A stretch of 64,000 nt of DNA from Leifsonia sp. C5G2 (GCF_013359685.1 NZ_JABFMV010000002.1:166260-230259), one strand, 5' to 3'; counted from the first letter of the stretch, positions 44,110-53,708 are shown. Program-made: numbers and translations. The notes: a model not told the origin generated them from the letters alone.

Positions 44110-44969
44110 GCGGCACCTCCGGGGGCGGCTGGCGGTTCGCCTTCTCGCGCCGCTGGTTCGGCTACCTGGCGTTCGCGATCGCGTTCGCCATCGCGTGCGG
44201 CTTCCTCTCCAACTGGCAGCTCGCCCGCAGCAAGGAGGCCGCGGCCGCGAACGCGCTGGTCACGGCCAACTACGACTCGGCTCCGCGGCCGCTGACGCAG
44301 GAGCTGCCCTCGCTCGGCTCCTACTCCGCGAAGCAGGAGTGGACGCGCGTCACGGTCACCGGCACCTACGAGCGGGACAAGCAGCTGCTGGTGCGCAACC
44401 GGCCCTTCAACGGCAGCCCGGGCTTCGAGGTGCTGACCCCGTTGCGCACGGCGGACGGCTCGCTGTTCATCGTCGACCGCGGCTGGGTGCCGACCGGCAA
44501 CCACACGGACTCGCCCGACCACGTGCCCGCCGCACCCGCCGGCACCGTCACCGTGGTGGCGCGGCTGAAGGCGAGCGAGCCGGCCATCGCCGGACGCACG
44601 GCGGCGGGCGACCAGGTGGGCACCATCCAGCTGTCCGTCGTGAAGCAGAAGCTCGGCGGCGCCGACGTCTACACCGGCGCCTACGGCCTGCTCGACAGCG
44701 AGGACCCGGCGCCCGCGACGGCGCCCACCCCGACCGTGACCTCTCCCCCGACACAGGATGAGGGACTCCACTGGTCGTACATGATCCAGTGGATCATCTT
44801 CGCGCTGATCGGCTTCTTCGGTCTCGGCTACGCGCTGATCACCGAGTACCGCAAGCGCAACTCCGAGGATCCGGCCGAGAAGGCGCGCGCCGCCGAGCGG
44901 GAGCGCCGCCGCCGGGCGAAGCGCTCCGACGCCGACGTCGAGGACGAGTTGCTGGACGCCGCGCACTGA
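44106..44969 (+). CDS. SURF1 family cytochrome oxidase biogenesis protein
   Basis: SURF1 proteins assist insertion of haem A into cytochrome c oxidase. The 287-residue product has one N-terminal membrane helix (about 17-38, ending NWQLAR), an extracytoplasmic domain with LVRNRPFNGSPGFEVLTPL and VDRGWVP (the key SURF1 blocks), and a second helix (about 228-250) before a charged cytoplasmic tail. It ends the overlapping three-gene unit. ctaA and ctaB for haem A synthesis lie 8-10 kb downstream. Confidence 0.93.
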   Translation: MSGTSGGGWRFAFSRRWFGYLAFAIAFAIACGFLSNWQLARSKEAAAANALVTANYDSAPRPLTQELPSLGSYSAKQEWTRVTVTGTYERDKQLLVRNRPFNGSPGFEVLTPLRTADGSLFIVDRGWVPTGNHTDSPDHVPAAPAGTVTVVARLKASEPAIAGRTAAGDQVGTIQLSVVKQKLGGADVYTGAYGLLDSEDPAPATAPTPTVTSPPTQDEGLHWSYMIQWIIFALIGFFGLGYALITEYRKRNSEDPAEKARAAERERRRRAKRSDADVEDELLDAAH

Positions 44970-44974
44970 GTCTC

Positions 44975-45098
44975 TGCTATCGTCGAGGCGATCGTGTTCC
45001 GACGGCAGGAGGTGAGACCCATGTACGCAGCATCCAGTGGGCGCTCCTGCAGTCCACGATCGCGCGGCTGAGGTAGCCGCCGCCGGGAGCGCCGCCCA
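44975..45098 (+). promoter_or_regulatory. candidate attenuator leader before the patatin gene
   Basis: An extended -10, TGCTATCGT (44975-44983), precedes a leader of about 130 nt. GGCGCTCC (45040-45047, inside the small ORF) can pair with GGAGCGCC (45086-45093); GCGGCT (45064-45069) can instead pair with AGCCGC (45075-45080). Translation of the small ORF could decide between them. Confidence 0.4.
45021..45071 (+). CDS. possible 16-residue leader peptide
   Basis: The ORF encodes MYAASSGRSCSPRSRG. AGGAGGTGAG (45007-45016) stands before it, the best Shine-Dalgarno sequence I saw in the window, with 8 nt from AGGAGG to the ATG. Such a strong site before so short an ORF suggests a regulatory leader peptide for the patatin gene 50 bp downstream. 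Confidence 0.45.
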   Translation: MYAASSGRSCSPRSRG

Positions 45099-45121
45099 GC
45101 ATTTCGCGAAAGGCGACTCCC

Positions 45122-45997
45122 ATGAACACTTCCTTCTCTTCTCACGACCGCGCGCTCGTCCTCGGCGGCGGCGGTTCCACCGGCAACGCCTGGCTGATCG
45201 GCGTCATCGCCGGGCTGTTCGAGGCCGGTGTCGACGTCACCGGCGCCGACCTCCTCGTCGGCACATCCGCCGGCGCGACTGCGGCGGCACAGGTGGCCGG
45301 CGCGGCACCGGCCGAACTGTACGCGCAGGCGCTCACGCCCGTCCCGGCGCGGCCGCCCGCGCCTCCCGCGACCGACGGCCGCCCCACCGGCGTGCAGCGC
45401 GTGCAGGCCGTGATCGACGCCTCCACCGGCATGGACGACATGCGGCGACGGATGAGCGCCGCGGCCCTCGAGCTCGACGCCGCCTCCGACGGCGCCTGGT
45501 CGGAGCGCTGGCGGTCGATCGTCGCCGCGCGGCTGCCGGTGCAGGAGTGGCCGGAGCGCCGCATCCTGATCACCGCCGTGGACGCCCGCACCGCCGAGCC
45601 GGTCGTGTTCGACCGGGACAGCGGGGTCGGGCTCGCGGAGGCGGTGGCCGCGAGCACGTCGAGCGCGCAGCCGCTCCGGATCGGCGACGAGCGCTACCTC
45701 GACGGCGGGTACCGCGTGAACGCGGAGAACGCCGACCTCGCCGCCGGCTACGACCGCGTGCTGGTGCTGTCGCCGTTCAACGGCCGCTCGCTCGCACCGG
45801 CCTCATGGGGCACGCACCTGGCAGCGCAGGTGGACGCCCTGCGCGCCGCCGGCAGCCGCGTCGAGGTGATCGGCCCCGAGTCGGAGGCCCTTCACGGCGC
45901 CAACGCGATGGATGCATCCCTCCGCCCCGCCGCCGCACGCGCCGGCCACGCCCGCGGCGTCGCCCTCGCGCCCGTCGTCGCCGCTCTCTGGCGCTGA
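45122..45997 (+). CDS. patatin-like phospholipase
   Basis: The 291-residue protein has the patatin catalytic dyad: the oxyanion loop LGGGGSTGNAWLIG, the nucleophile elbow GTSAGAT and the Asp in YLDGGYR (DGG). It should hydrolyse acyl esters of lipids. No signal peptide is present. An AAAGG lies about 9 nt before the ATG. Its leader contains a possible leader peptide and alternative hairpins. A long hairpin that includes the stop codon separates it from the convergent ABC-F gene. Confidence 0.88.
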   Translation: MNTSFSSHDRALVLGGGGSTGNAWLIGVIAGLFEAGVDVTGADLLVGTSAGATAAAQVAGAAPAELYAQALTPVPARPPAPPATDGRPTGVQRVQAVIDASTGMDDMRRRMSAAALELDAASDGAWSERWRSIVAARLPVQEWPERRILITAVDARTAEPVVFDRDSGVGLAEAVAASTSSAQPLRIGDERYLDGGYRVNAENADLAAGYDRVLVLSPFNGRSLAPASWGTHLAAQVDALRAAGSRVEVIGPESEALHGANAMDASLRPAAARAGHARGVALAPVVAALWR

Positions 45998-46079
45998 CCC
46001 CACCCCCATCGAGTCCGCGAAGAATCGACGCTTTCGAGCGGAAAACGTGCAGTCTGTGCGGACTCGATGGTGGGGTCAG
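45994..46079. terminator. long hairpin spanning the stop codons of two convergent genes
   Basis: CTGACCCCA (45994-46002) pairs with TGGGGTCAG (46071-46079), and CCATCGAGTCCGC (46006-46018) with its complement at 46058-46070; only a 3-nt bulge interrupts the stem, and the loop is 39 nt. The stem includes both stop codons. Confidence 0.8.
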
Positions 46080-47674
46080 GCGAGGGAGATGAGGTCGAGG
46101 TAGTCGCGGTTCCAGTGGTCCTCGGTGCCGTCGGGCATGATGAGGACGCGTTCCGGGTTCAGCGCCTCGACGGCGCCCTCGTCGTGGCTCACCAGCACGA
46201 CGGCGCCCTCGTAGTGGGCGAGCGCATCCAGGATCTCCTCGCGGCTCGCCGGGTCGAGGTTGTTCGTCGGCTCGTCGAGCAGCAGCACGTTCGCGCCCGA
46301 GACGACGATCATCGCCAGCGCGAGCCGCGTCTTCTCGCCGCCCGACAGCACCCCGGCGGGCTTGTGCGCGTCGTCGCCGGTGAACAGGAACGAGCCCAGC
46401 ACTTTGCGCGCCTCGGTCTCGGTGAGGTTCGGCGACGACGACACCATGTTCTGCAGGACGCTGCGCTCGACGTCGATCGTCTCGTGCTCCTGCGCGTAGT
46501 ACCCGATGCGCAAGCCGTGTCCCGGCTCCACCTGCCCGGTGTCCGGCGCGTCCACGCCGGCCAGCATCCGGAGCAGGGTCGTCTTGCCCGCACCATTCAG
46601 GCCGAGCACGACGACCTTCGATCCTCGGTCGATCGCGAGGTCCACCGCGGTGAAGATCTCCAGCGACCCGTAGCTCTTGGACAGGTCGCTCGCCTGCAGC
46701 GGCGTCCGGCCGCAGGGCGCCGGGGTCGGGAAGCGCAGCTTCGCCACGCGGTCGACCTGGCGCACGTCCTCGAGCCCGGCGAGCAGCTTCTCGGCGCGCG
46801 CCACCATCTGGTGCGCGGCCGCGGCCTTCGTCGCCTTCGCGCCGAACTTCGCCGCCTGCAACTGCAACGCTCCGGCCTTCTTCTCGGCGTTGGCGCGCTC
46901 CTTCTTGCGGCGCTCCTCGTCGGCGGCACGCTGGCGCTGGTAGTTCTTCCAGCCCATGTTGTAGATGTCGATCACCTGGCGGTTCGCATCCAGGTAGAAG
47001 ACGCGGTTGACCGTCTCGCCGACGAGGTCCACATCGTGCGAGATGACGATGAAGCCGCCGGTGTAATTCTTCAGGAACTCGCGCAGCCACAGGATCGAGT
47101 CGGCGTCCAGGTGGTTGGTCGGCTCGTCGAGGATCATCGTGCGGGCATCGGAGAACAGGATGCGCGCCAGCTCGATGCGGCGCCGCTGACCACCCGAGAG
47201 GGTCTTGAGCGGCTGCTCCAGGATGCGGTCGGGCAGGTTGAGGTTGGACGCGATGGACGCCGCCTCCGCCTCGGCCGCGTACCCGCCGAGCAGGTGGAAG
47301 CGCTCCTCCAGCCGCCCGTACGTCTTCATCGCCGCCTCCGACACCGCGGTGTCGGAGCTGGCCATGTCGACCGTCGCCTTCTGCATCCCGAGCACGATGG
47401 AGCCGAGCCCGCGGGCGTCCAGGATGCGCGTGCGCGCCAGGTCGTCGAGGTTTCCCGACCGCGGGTCCTGCGGCAGGTAGCCGAGGTCGCCGGACCGGTC
47501 GACTTTGCCCGCCGTCGGCAGGAGGTCGCCCGCGAGCACCTTCGTGAGCGTCGTCTTTCCGGCGCCGTTGCGCCCGACGAGTCCGATCTTGTCGCCGTCG
47601 GCGACACGGAAGCTCACGTCCTCCATCAGGAGGCGCGCACCCATGCGCAGTTCAAGCCCCTGCACGGCAAGCAC
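46076..47674 (-). CDS. ABC-F family ATPase
   Basis: The 532-residue protein has two ABC domains and no membrane part: Walker [10 protein letters not shown] and GLNGAGKTT, signatures LSGGQRRR and LSGGEKTR, and ILDEPTNHLD / LLDEPTNNLD. The linker between them (about 240-310) is highly charged. ABC-F proteins act on the ribosome as translation factors or in antibiotic protection; this one looks like a housekeeping member. GTG start, with AGGA 8 nt upstream. It follows the sufT-like gene across a hairpin repeat. Confidence 0.92.
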   Translation of the reverse strand: MLAVQGLELRMGARLLMEDVSFRVADGDKIGLVGRNGAGKTTLTKVLAGDLLPTAGKVDRSGDLGYLPQDPRSGNLDDLARTRILDARGLGSIVLGMQKATVDMASSDTAVSEAAMKTYGRLEERFHLLGGYAAEAEAASIASNLNLPDRILEQPLKTLSGGQRRRIELARILFSDARTMILDEPTNHLDADSILWLREFLKNYTGGFIVISHDVDLVGETVNRVFYLDANRQVIDIYNMGWKNYQRQRAADEERRKKERANAEKKAGALQLQAAKFGAKATKAAAAHQMVARAEKLLAGLEDVRQVDRVAKLRFPTPAPCGRTPLQASDLSKSYGSLEIFTAVDLAIDRGSKVVVLGLNGAGKTTLLRMLAGVDAPDTGQVEPGHGLRIGYYAQEHETIDVERSVLQNMVSSSPNLTETEARKVLGSFLFTGDDAHKPAGVLSGGEKTRLALAMIVVSGANVLLLDEPTNNLDPASREEILDALAHYEGAVVLVSHDEGAVEALNPERVLIMPDGTEDHWNRDYLDLISLA

Positions 47675-47703
47675 AGTCGTTCCTACTTTCGGTTCTCAGC
47701 AAA

Positions 47704-47761
47704 CAGTTCCGGACTTCTTCGACCCGACACGCCGCAGCGCGGTCGAAGAAGTCCGGAACTG
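47704..47761. repeat. intergenic hairpin repeat with CGACACGCCG loop (copy 3)
   Basis: A perfect 21-bp inverted repeat (47704-47724 with 47741-47761, including CCGGACTTCTTCGACC) has a 16-nt loop with CGACACGCCG (47725-47734). It lies between the sufT-like stop and the ABC-F start on the same strand and could end the suf transcript. Arms contain TTCTTCGA, also present in copy 2. Confidence 0.9.
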
Positions 47762-47776
47762 ATGGATTGGGTACAG

Positions 47777-48106
47777 CTAGATGGCGAAGCCGAGGGCGCG
47801 CATCATGTCGCGCCCGTCGTCGGTGATCCGCTCCGGGCCCCACGGCGGCATCCACACCCAGTTGATGCGGAACGCCTCGACGATGCCGTCGAGCGACTCG
47901 GCGGTCTGCTCCTCCAGCACGTCGGTCAGCGGGCAGCCGGCGCTCGTGAGCGTCATCGAGATGATGAGGGCGTTGTTCTCGTCATCCCAGGCCAGGTCGT
48001 AGATCAGCCCGAGGTCGACGACGTTGATCCCGAGCTCGGGATCCATGACGTTCTTCAGCGCCTCCTCGACCTGGTCGAAGAGCGCGGGGCTCAAAGTGGC
48101 GGGCAT
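47777..48106 (-). CDS. metal-sulfur cluster assembly factor (SufT/MIP18-like)
   Basis: The 109-residue protein is a DUF59/MIP18 domain: NVMDPELGINVVDLGLIYDL near the N-terminus and LTSAGCPLTDVLEEQT with the conserved Cys. Such proteins take part in maturing Fe-S proteins, here at the end of the suf cluster as in mycobacteria (SufT). TAGAAT lies 6 nt before the ATG within the 23-bp gap after sufC, so it has its own leaderless promoter. The length is normal. Confidence 0.92.
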   Translation of the reverse strand: MPATLSPALFDQVEEALKNVMDPELGINVVDLGLIYDLAWDDENNALIISMTLTSAGCPLTDVLEEQTAESLDGIVEAFRINWVWMPPWGPERITDDGRDMMRALGFAI

Positions 48107-48112
48107 ACCCGG

Positions 48113-48118
48113 ATTCTA
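48113..48118 (-). promoter_or_regulatory. -10 box of the sufT-like gene
   Basis: TAGAAT lies 6 nt before the ATG at 48106, one of the best -10 boxes in the window. Confidence 0.6.
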
Positions 48119-48129
48119 CCTCTCGAGCC

Positions 48130-48924
<795 letters not shown>

Positions 48925-48926
48925 GG

Positions 48927-49256
48927 TCAGTTGATCTCTTTCGTGACGCTTGAGTCGATGTAGACGTCTCCGTCGATGATCTCGACGGCGAAGACGGGGA
49001 CCGGCTCGTAGGCCGGGAGGTTGAGGGGCTTGCCGGTGACGAGCGAGAACTGCGAGCCGTGCGCCCAGCACTCCAGGGTCTCGTCCTCGACGAAGCCCTC
49101 GGACAGCGAGATCTCGCCGTGCGTGCAGGTGTCGCCGATGGCGTGGATGTCGCCGGCCGAGTCCTTGACGAGGGCGATCGGCACGCCGTTCACCACGACG
49201 CGGGTGGCCTGGTTCTCGACCAGCTCCGCGACGGCGGCGACGCGCTCGGCCGCCAT
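48927..49256 (-). CDS. Rieske [2Fe-2S] ferredoxin in the suf operon
   Basis: The 109-residue protein is a soluble Rieske ferredoxin: the cluster ligands are CTHGEISL (Cys and His) and CWAHGSQF (Cys and His), in the usual C-x-H...C-x2-H spacing. It probably carries electrons, perhaps for cluster reduction during assembly or for a dioxygenase-like enzyme. Its ATG shares a base with the sufD stop (TGATG) and sufC follows 2 bp after its stop, so it belongs to the operon. Confidence 0.93.
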   Translation of the reverse strand: MAAERVAAVAELVENQATRVVVNGVPIALVKDSAGDIHAIGDTCTHGEISLSEGFVEDETLECWAHGSQFSLVTGKPLNLPAYEPVPVFAVEIIDGDVYIDSSVTKEIN

Positions 49257-50473
49257 CAGTGCTCCGCCCCGGCGGACGGGGCGGACGCGGTGACCGACGT
49301 CGTTTCGAGCTCCGCCTCGATCTTGGCCTGCAGGCGCTCCTGCAGCGCGGGCGAACCGATCTGCTGCACGATCTCGGCGAGGAAGCCACGGACGACGAGG
49401 CGGCGCGCCTCCTCCTCCGGGATACCGCGGGACTGCAGGTAGAACAGCTGCTCGTCGTCGAAGCGACCGGTCGCGCTGGCGTGGCCGGCTCCGACGATGT
49501 CGCCGGTCTCGATCTCGAGGTTCGGCACGGAGTCGGCGCGCGCGCCGTCGGTCAGCACGAGGTTGCGGTTCTGCTCGTAGGTGTCGGTGCCGACGGCCTT
49601 CGGCCCGATAAGGACGTCGCCGATCCACACCGTGCGTGCGCCCTCGCCCTGCAGCGCACCCTTGTAGGTGACGCGGCTGCGGGTCTCCGGACCGTCGTGG
49701 TAGACGTACACCTGCTGCTCGAGGTGCTGCGTCGCGTCGGCGAAGTAGGCGCCGAGCAGCTCGGCGTCCGACCGGGCGCCGGCGAGGTGCGCGGAGGGGT
49801 TCAGCCGCACGACGCCGCCGCCGAGGGTGATGGCGACGTGCTTGATCCGGGCGCCCTCCGCCAGCTCGGCGAAGTGGGCGGCCACGTGCAGCGCGTCGTC
49901 GTCCCACTCCTGGAGGGAGACGACGGTGAGGTCGGCGTCCTTCCCGAGCAGGAACTCGACGTTCTCGGTCAGGTGCGCGGCGCCGGTGTTCTGGAGGATG
50001 AGGGTCGCGGTCGCGCCCTCGGCCACCTCGACCACCGTGTGCGCGGCGCGCGGAGCGGAGCCCAGGGCCGAACGGGTCAGCGTGACCTCGCGGCGGTCAC
50101 CGCTGAGATCGGCGGAGATGCTCACCAGCAGCGCTTGCTCGAACGCCGTCCAGGCGTTGGCGGACGCGCGGTCCTCCGGCTGCCCGGCGCGGCCGATGCG
50201 GGAGTCCTCGCGGCCCACCCACAGCGTCGAGACGCCCTTCGCCGCCGTGACGTCATAGACGTACGGTGAGCCGTCGAGCTCTCCTGTGGTCAGCTCCTGG
50301 ATGCGCGCGACCGGGGTGTACTTCCACATCGGCTCGCGACCGGTGACCGCCGGGAAGTCGGAGACCTCGGTCGAGGTGAACCGCTCCGAGCGGGTCTGCA
50401 CCGGGACGGGAGCGCGCATGTGCGTCGGGGCCGGCGCGGCCTGCGGGGTCGTCGTCGTCTCGATCTGCGTCAT
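49256..50473 (-). CDS. sufD: Fe-S cluster assembly protein SufD
   Basis: SufD pairs with SufB to form the scaffold on which Fe-S clusters are built. The 405-residue protein has an N-terminal helical part (about 1-100), a right-handed beta helix, and the conserved C-terminal block [21 protein letters not shown] (key residues HASATG and LFYLQSRGI), then a helical tail. The ATG overlaps the sufB stop by 4 bp. The Rieske gene follows with a 1-bp overlap. Confidence 0.95.
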   Translation of the reverse strand: MTQIETTTTPQAAPAPTHMRAPVPVQTRSERFTSTEVSDFPAVTGREPMWKYTPVARIQELTTGELDGSPYVYDVTAAKGVSTLWVGREDSRIGRAGQPEDRASANAWTAFEQALLVSISADLSGDRREVTLTRSALGSAPRAAHTVVEVAEGATATLILQNTGAAHLTENVEFLLGKDADLTVVSLQEWDDDALHVAAHFAELAEGARIKHVAITLGGGVVRLNPSAHLAGARSDAELLGAYFADATQHLEQQVYVYHDGPETRSRVTYKGALQGEGARTVWIGDVLIGPKAVGTDTYEQNRNLVLTDGARADSVPNLEIETGDIVGAGHASATGRFDDEQLFYLQSRGIPEEEARRLVVRGFLAEIVQQIGSPALQERLQAKIEAELETTSVTASAPSAGAEH

Positions 50474-51888
50474 CCGACAGAGCCTTCCATGCCCATCTCG
50501 ATGAGCTTGTTGAGTTCCAGGGCGTACTCCATGGGGAGCTCGCGGGCGATCGGCTCGATGAAGCCGCGGACGATCATGGCCATGGCCTCGTCCTCCGGGA
50601 GCCCGCGCGACATCAGGTAGAACAGCTGCTCCTCGCTCACGCGCGACACCGTCGCCTCGTGGCCGAGCTGCACGTCGTCGACCCGGATGTCGATCGCCGG
50701 GTAGGTGTCCGACCGGGAGATCGTGTCGACCAGCAGCGCGTCGCAGCGCACCGTGTTGGCGGAGTGGTGCGCGCTCGCGTCCACCCGCACCTCGCCGCGG
50801 TAGCCTGCCCGGCCGCCGCCGCGCGCGATCGACTTGGAGACGATCGACGACTGCGTGTACGGCGCCATGTGGATCATCTTGGCGCCGGCGTCCTGGTGCT
50901 GGCCGGGGCCGGCGAAGGCGACGGACAGGGTCTCGCCCTTGGCGTGCTCCCCCATCAGGTAGATCGACGGGTACTTCATCGTGACCTTGGAGCCGATGTT
51001 GCCGTCGATCCACTCCATGGTCGCGCCCTCGGCCGCGGTGGCCCGCTTGGTGACCAGGTTGTAGACGTTGTTCGACCAGTTCTGGATGGTCGTGTAGCGC
51101 ACACGGGCGTTCTTCTTCACGATGATCTCGACGACCGCGGAGTGCAGCGAGTCGGACTTGTAGATCGGCGCCGTGCAGCCCTCGATGTAGTGAACGTACG
51201 AGCCCTCGTCGGCGATGATCAGCGTCCGCTCGAACTGGCCCATGTTCTCGGTGTTGATGCGGAAGTAGGCCTGCAGCGGGATCTCGACGTGCACGCCCTT
51301 CGGGACGTAGACGAACGAGCCGCCCGACCAGACGGCGGTGTTGAGCGCCGCGAACTTGTTGTCGCCGGCCGGGATCACCGTGCCGAAGTACTCCTCGAAG
51401 ATCTCCGGGTGCTCGCGCAGCGCCGTGTCGGTGTCGAGGAAGATGACGCCCTGCTCCTCGAGGTCTTCGCGGATCTGGTGGTAGACGACCTCGGACTCGT
51501 ACTGCGCCGCGACACCGGCGACGAGGCGCTGACGCTCGGCCTCCGGGATGCCCAGCTTCTCGTACGTGTTCCGGATGTCCTCCGGCAGGTCTTCCCAGCT
51601 CTGCGCCTGCTTCTCCGTGGAGCGGACGAAGTACTTGATGTTGTCGAAGTCGATGTCCGACAGGTCGGCACCCCAGGTCGGCATCGGCTTGCGCTCGAAC
51701 AGCTGGAGGGCTTTCAGGCGTCGCTGCAGCATCCACTCGGGCTCCTTCTTGAGCCCGGAGATGTCTTTCACCACCTCGGGAGAGAGCCCGCGACGTGCGG
51801 AGGCACCCGCTGCGTCGGAATCCGCCCAGCCGAACTCGTACTGCCCCAGAGAGGCGAGCTCAGGCCGATCGATCAGGATGTCTGACAT
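50470..51888 (-). CDS. sufB: Fe-S cluster assembly protein SufB
   Basis: SufB is the main scaffold subunit. The 472-residue protein shows [19 protein letters not shown] motifs (here [19 protein letters not shown]), YIEGCTAP with the conserved Cys, and the C-terminal [21 protein letters not shown] region (key residues HEATVSR). No intein interrupts it, unlike the M. tuberculosis protein. ACGAGGTAGAT lies just before the ATG. No sufR repressor gene is upstream; the neighbour is ctaA across a 332-bp gap. Confidence 0.97.
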   Translation of the reverse strand: MSDILIDRPELASLGQYEFGWADSDAAGASARRGLSPEVVKDISGLKKEPEWMLQRRLKALQLFERKPMPTWGADLSDIDFDNIKYFVRSTEKQAQSWEDLPEDIRNTYEKLGIPEAERQRLVAGVAAQYESEVVYHQIREDLEEQGVIFLDTDTALREHPEIFEEYFGTVIPAGDNKFAALNTAVWSGGSFVYVPKGVHVEIPLQAYFRINTENMGQFERTLIIADEGSYVHYIEGCTAPIYKSDSLHSAVVEIIVKKNARVRYTTIQNWSNNVYNLVTKRATAAEGATMEWIDGNIGSKVTMKYPSIYLMGEHAKGETLSVAFAGPGQHQDAGAKMIHMAPYTQSSIVSKSIARGGGRAGYRGEVRVDASAHHSANTVRCDALLVDTISRSDTYPAIDIRVDDVQLGHEATVSRVSEEQLFYLMSRGLPEDEAMAMIVRGFIEPIARELPMEYALELNKLIEMGMEGSVG

Positions 51889-52220
51889 ATCTACCTCGTT
51901 TCCTCCACTCGTAACCGGATATCAGTCCGGCTCATTCCCCTCGCGACGCGCGGCTCACGCCGGTCGTGCGAGCGTCCTGATTGCGCGGGTGGCCTTTGAT
52001 GCGTATTTGCACAGCTGTGCGATCAGTACTTCGCGTACCTAAACTGTCCGTGGAGGCAGGCCTCGATGCCCCGGCGCGGACGGAGGAAACCGTCTGCGCG
52101 CACGCGCACCGAGGCGCGTTCCTCGAACCCACCAATTCTACAGGTGCGGCGCGGTATTAGTAGAGGCGCGCCTGCACATTGCCCGAGTATCCGCATCCGA
52201 CCCAGGAGTCCGACATCACC
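51889..52220. promoter_or_regulatory. divergent promoter region of sufB and ctaA
   Basis: No convincing gene was seen in these 332 bp. GCACAGCTGTGC (52009-52020) is a perfect palindrome and a possible operator. TAGAAT on the minus strand (52134-52139) is the best -10 for the suf operon, with a leader of about 240 nt; TATTAG (52154-52159) on the plus strand could serve ctaA. The 67-codon reading at 51932-52135 lacks protein-like composition. Confidence 0.5.
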
Positions 52221-53162
52221 ATGAAGCGCATGATCGCCTGGCTGCCCGACCGCGTGGACGGACGGACCCGCGTCGTCGCGTGGATCTACCTCGCCGCCCA
52301 GGTGATGCTCGTCGCCACGGGAGGGGCCGTTCGTCTCACGGGCAGCGGCCTGGGCTGCCCCACCTGGCCGACCTGCACGGCGGACTCCTTCGTCAACACG
52401 CCGGAGATGGGCATCCATGGTGTGATCGAGTTCGGCAACAGGGCCCTCGGCGGCGTCCTCGCGCTCCTGGCGATCATCGCTTTCCTCCAGGTGGTGAAGC
52501 TGTATCGCACCAGGCGCGACCTCTTCCTGCTCACCCTCATCGCCGGTCTCGGCGTGCCGCTGCAGGCGATCATCGGCGGTCTCAGCGTGCGCACCCAGCT
52601 CACCTGGTGGGTCGTCGGCATCCACCTCATCATCTCGATCGTCCTGGTCGCTCTCACGACGTCGTATCTGGTGCGCGTGTATGCGACCCCGGGGCCGCGC
52701 TACCGCGCCGTGCCCGGCTGGTATGCGGCTCTCGCGTACGTCACCGCTGCGGTCGTCCTGATCACCGTCCTCGTCGGCATCCTGACGACGGGAGCGGGAC
52801 CGCACGCAGGCGACCAGAAGACCCCGCGCAACGGGCTGAACCCGGAGGTCCTCCAGCACGTTCACGCGATCCCCGCGTATGTGACCTTCGCCCTCACGCT
52901 GGTGCTCGTCGTCGCAGCCTTCCGTGTCGCCGGCCCGGGCGTCCGTCGCTTCACCCAGTACCTGCTCGCCGTCGAACTCCTGCAGATCGTCGTGGGGCTC
53001 ATCCAGGCGAACACCGGCCTGCCCGGCGTCCTCGTCGGCGTCCACATGACCCTCGCCGCACTGCTCACCGCCGTCATGACGGCGGTCGTGCTCTCCCTGT
53101 ACTCACCCGTGACCGCGCCGCGCGACCCCCAGGACTCAGCGCAGGACGTCGTCGCGGCGTAG
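52221..53162 (+). CDS. ctaA: haem A synthase CtaA
   Basis: CtaA oxidises the C8 methyl of haem O to the formyl of haem A, needed by aa3 oxidase. The 313-residue membrane protein has eight helices. The conserved GCPTWPTC cysteine pair lies in the first loop; haem-ligand histidines appear in GIHGVIEFGNRALGG, HLIIS, HVHAIPAYV and HMTLAA. Start at 52221 with AGGAG about 12 nt upstream; a TTG at 52179 is possible. Its 3' end overlaps the convergent GNAT gene by 27 bp. Confidence 0.93.
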   Translation: MKRMIAWLPDRVDGRTRVVAWIYLAAQVMLVATGGAVRLTGSGLGCPTWPTCTADSFVNTPEMGIHGVIEFGNRALGGVLALLAIIAFLQVVKLYRTRRDLFLLTLIAGLGVPLQAIIGGLSVRTQLTWWVVGIHLIISIVLVALTTSYLVRVYATPGPRYRAVPGWYAALAYVTAAVVLITVLVGILTTGAGPHAGDQKTPRNGLNPEVLQHVHAIPAYVTFALTLVLVVAAFRVAGPGVRRFTQYLLAVELLQIVVGLIQANTGLPGVLVGVHMTLAALLTAVMTAVVLSLYSPVTAPRDPQDSAQDVVAA

Positions 53163-53696
53163 CGTCCCGACGCGCGCCTCGCGCATCCGGCCGTGCAGCT
53201 CCACGATGGTCCGAATGCTCCCGGCGAAGTCGAACCCGACCGCCTCTGCGAGCCGTCTGCTCGCCGCGTTCTCGGGCACGTACTCCCAGTTGAGCTGCTC
53301 GAAGCCGCCGCGCTCCGGGTCGAGCGCGAAGGCTGCGACCGCACGGAGCGCCTCGCGCAGGTAGCCCTGCCCGCGCGCCCAGGGCGCCGACCAGCAGCCG
53401 AGGGAGGCGCTGCCGGGCCGGTCGTCGCTGCGCACCTCCAGCGCGCCGATCAGGCGACCGCCGTTGCGCGGGTGGATCGCCCACACCGTGTACCGGTGGC
53501 TCGCCAGCCCGTGCGGGCAGTACGAGCGGACGAAGAACTCCGCGCTCTCGCGGGTGTACGGCTGCGGCAGCGGCACCCACGCCTGCGTCTCTGCGTCGAG
53601 GCAGGCCTCCAGCACGTCCAGGACGTCCGTCTCGCCCGGGGCGTCGAGCACGAGGCGCTCGGTCACCAGGCGAGCCGTCAGCAACTGTGCTGTCAT
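53136..53696 (-). CDS. GNAT family N-acetyltransferase
   Basis: The 186-residue protein has the RimJ/RimL-type GNAT fold: TERLVLDAP at the start, then the pyrophosphate loop APWARGQGYLREALRAVAAF and the C-terminal WEYVPENAASRRLAEAVGFD (key residues NAASRRL and VGF). It acetylates an amino group of an unknown substrate. The ATG at 53696 follows TAGCAT by 6 nt; the GTG at 53702 would be too close to the promoter. Confidence 0.88.
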   Translation of the reverse strand: MTAQLLTARLVTERLVLDAPGETDVLDVLEACLDAETQAWVPLPQPYTRESAEFFVRSYCPHGLASHRYTVWAIHPRNGGRLIGALEVRSDDRPGSASLGCWSAPWARGQGYLREALRAVAAFALDPERGGFEQLNWEYVPENAASRRLAEAVGFDFAGSIRTIVELHGRMREARVGTLRRDDVLR

Positions 53697-53702
53697 GCGC
53701 AC

Positions 53703-53708
53703 ATGCTA
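53703..53708 (-). promoter_or_regulatory. -10 box of the GNAT gene
   Basis: TAGCAT lies 6 nt before the ATG at 53696. Confidence 0.5.

Noticed and set aside
51932..52135. A 67-codon ORF between sufB and ctaA
   Set aside because: Its residues (many Ser, Arg, Thr) show no family pattern, and no start lies 6-8 nt after the TAGAAT box; more likely the suf leader.
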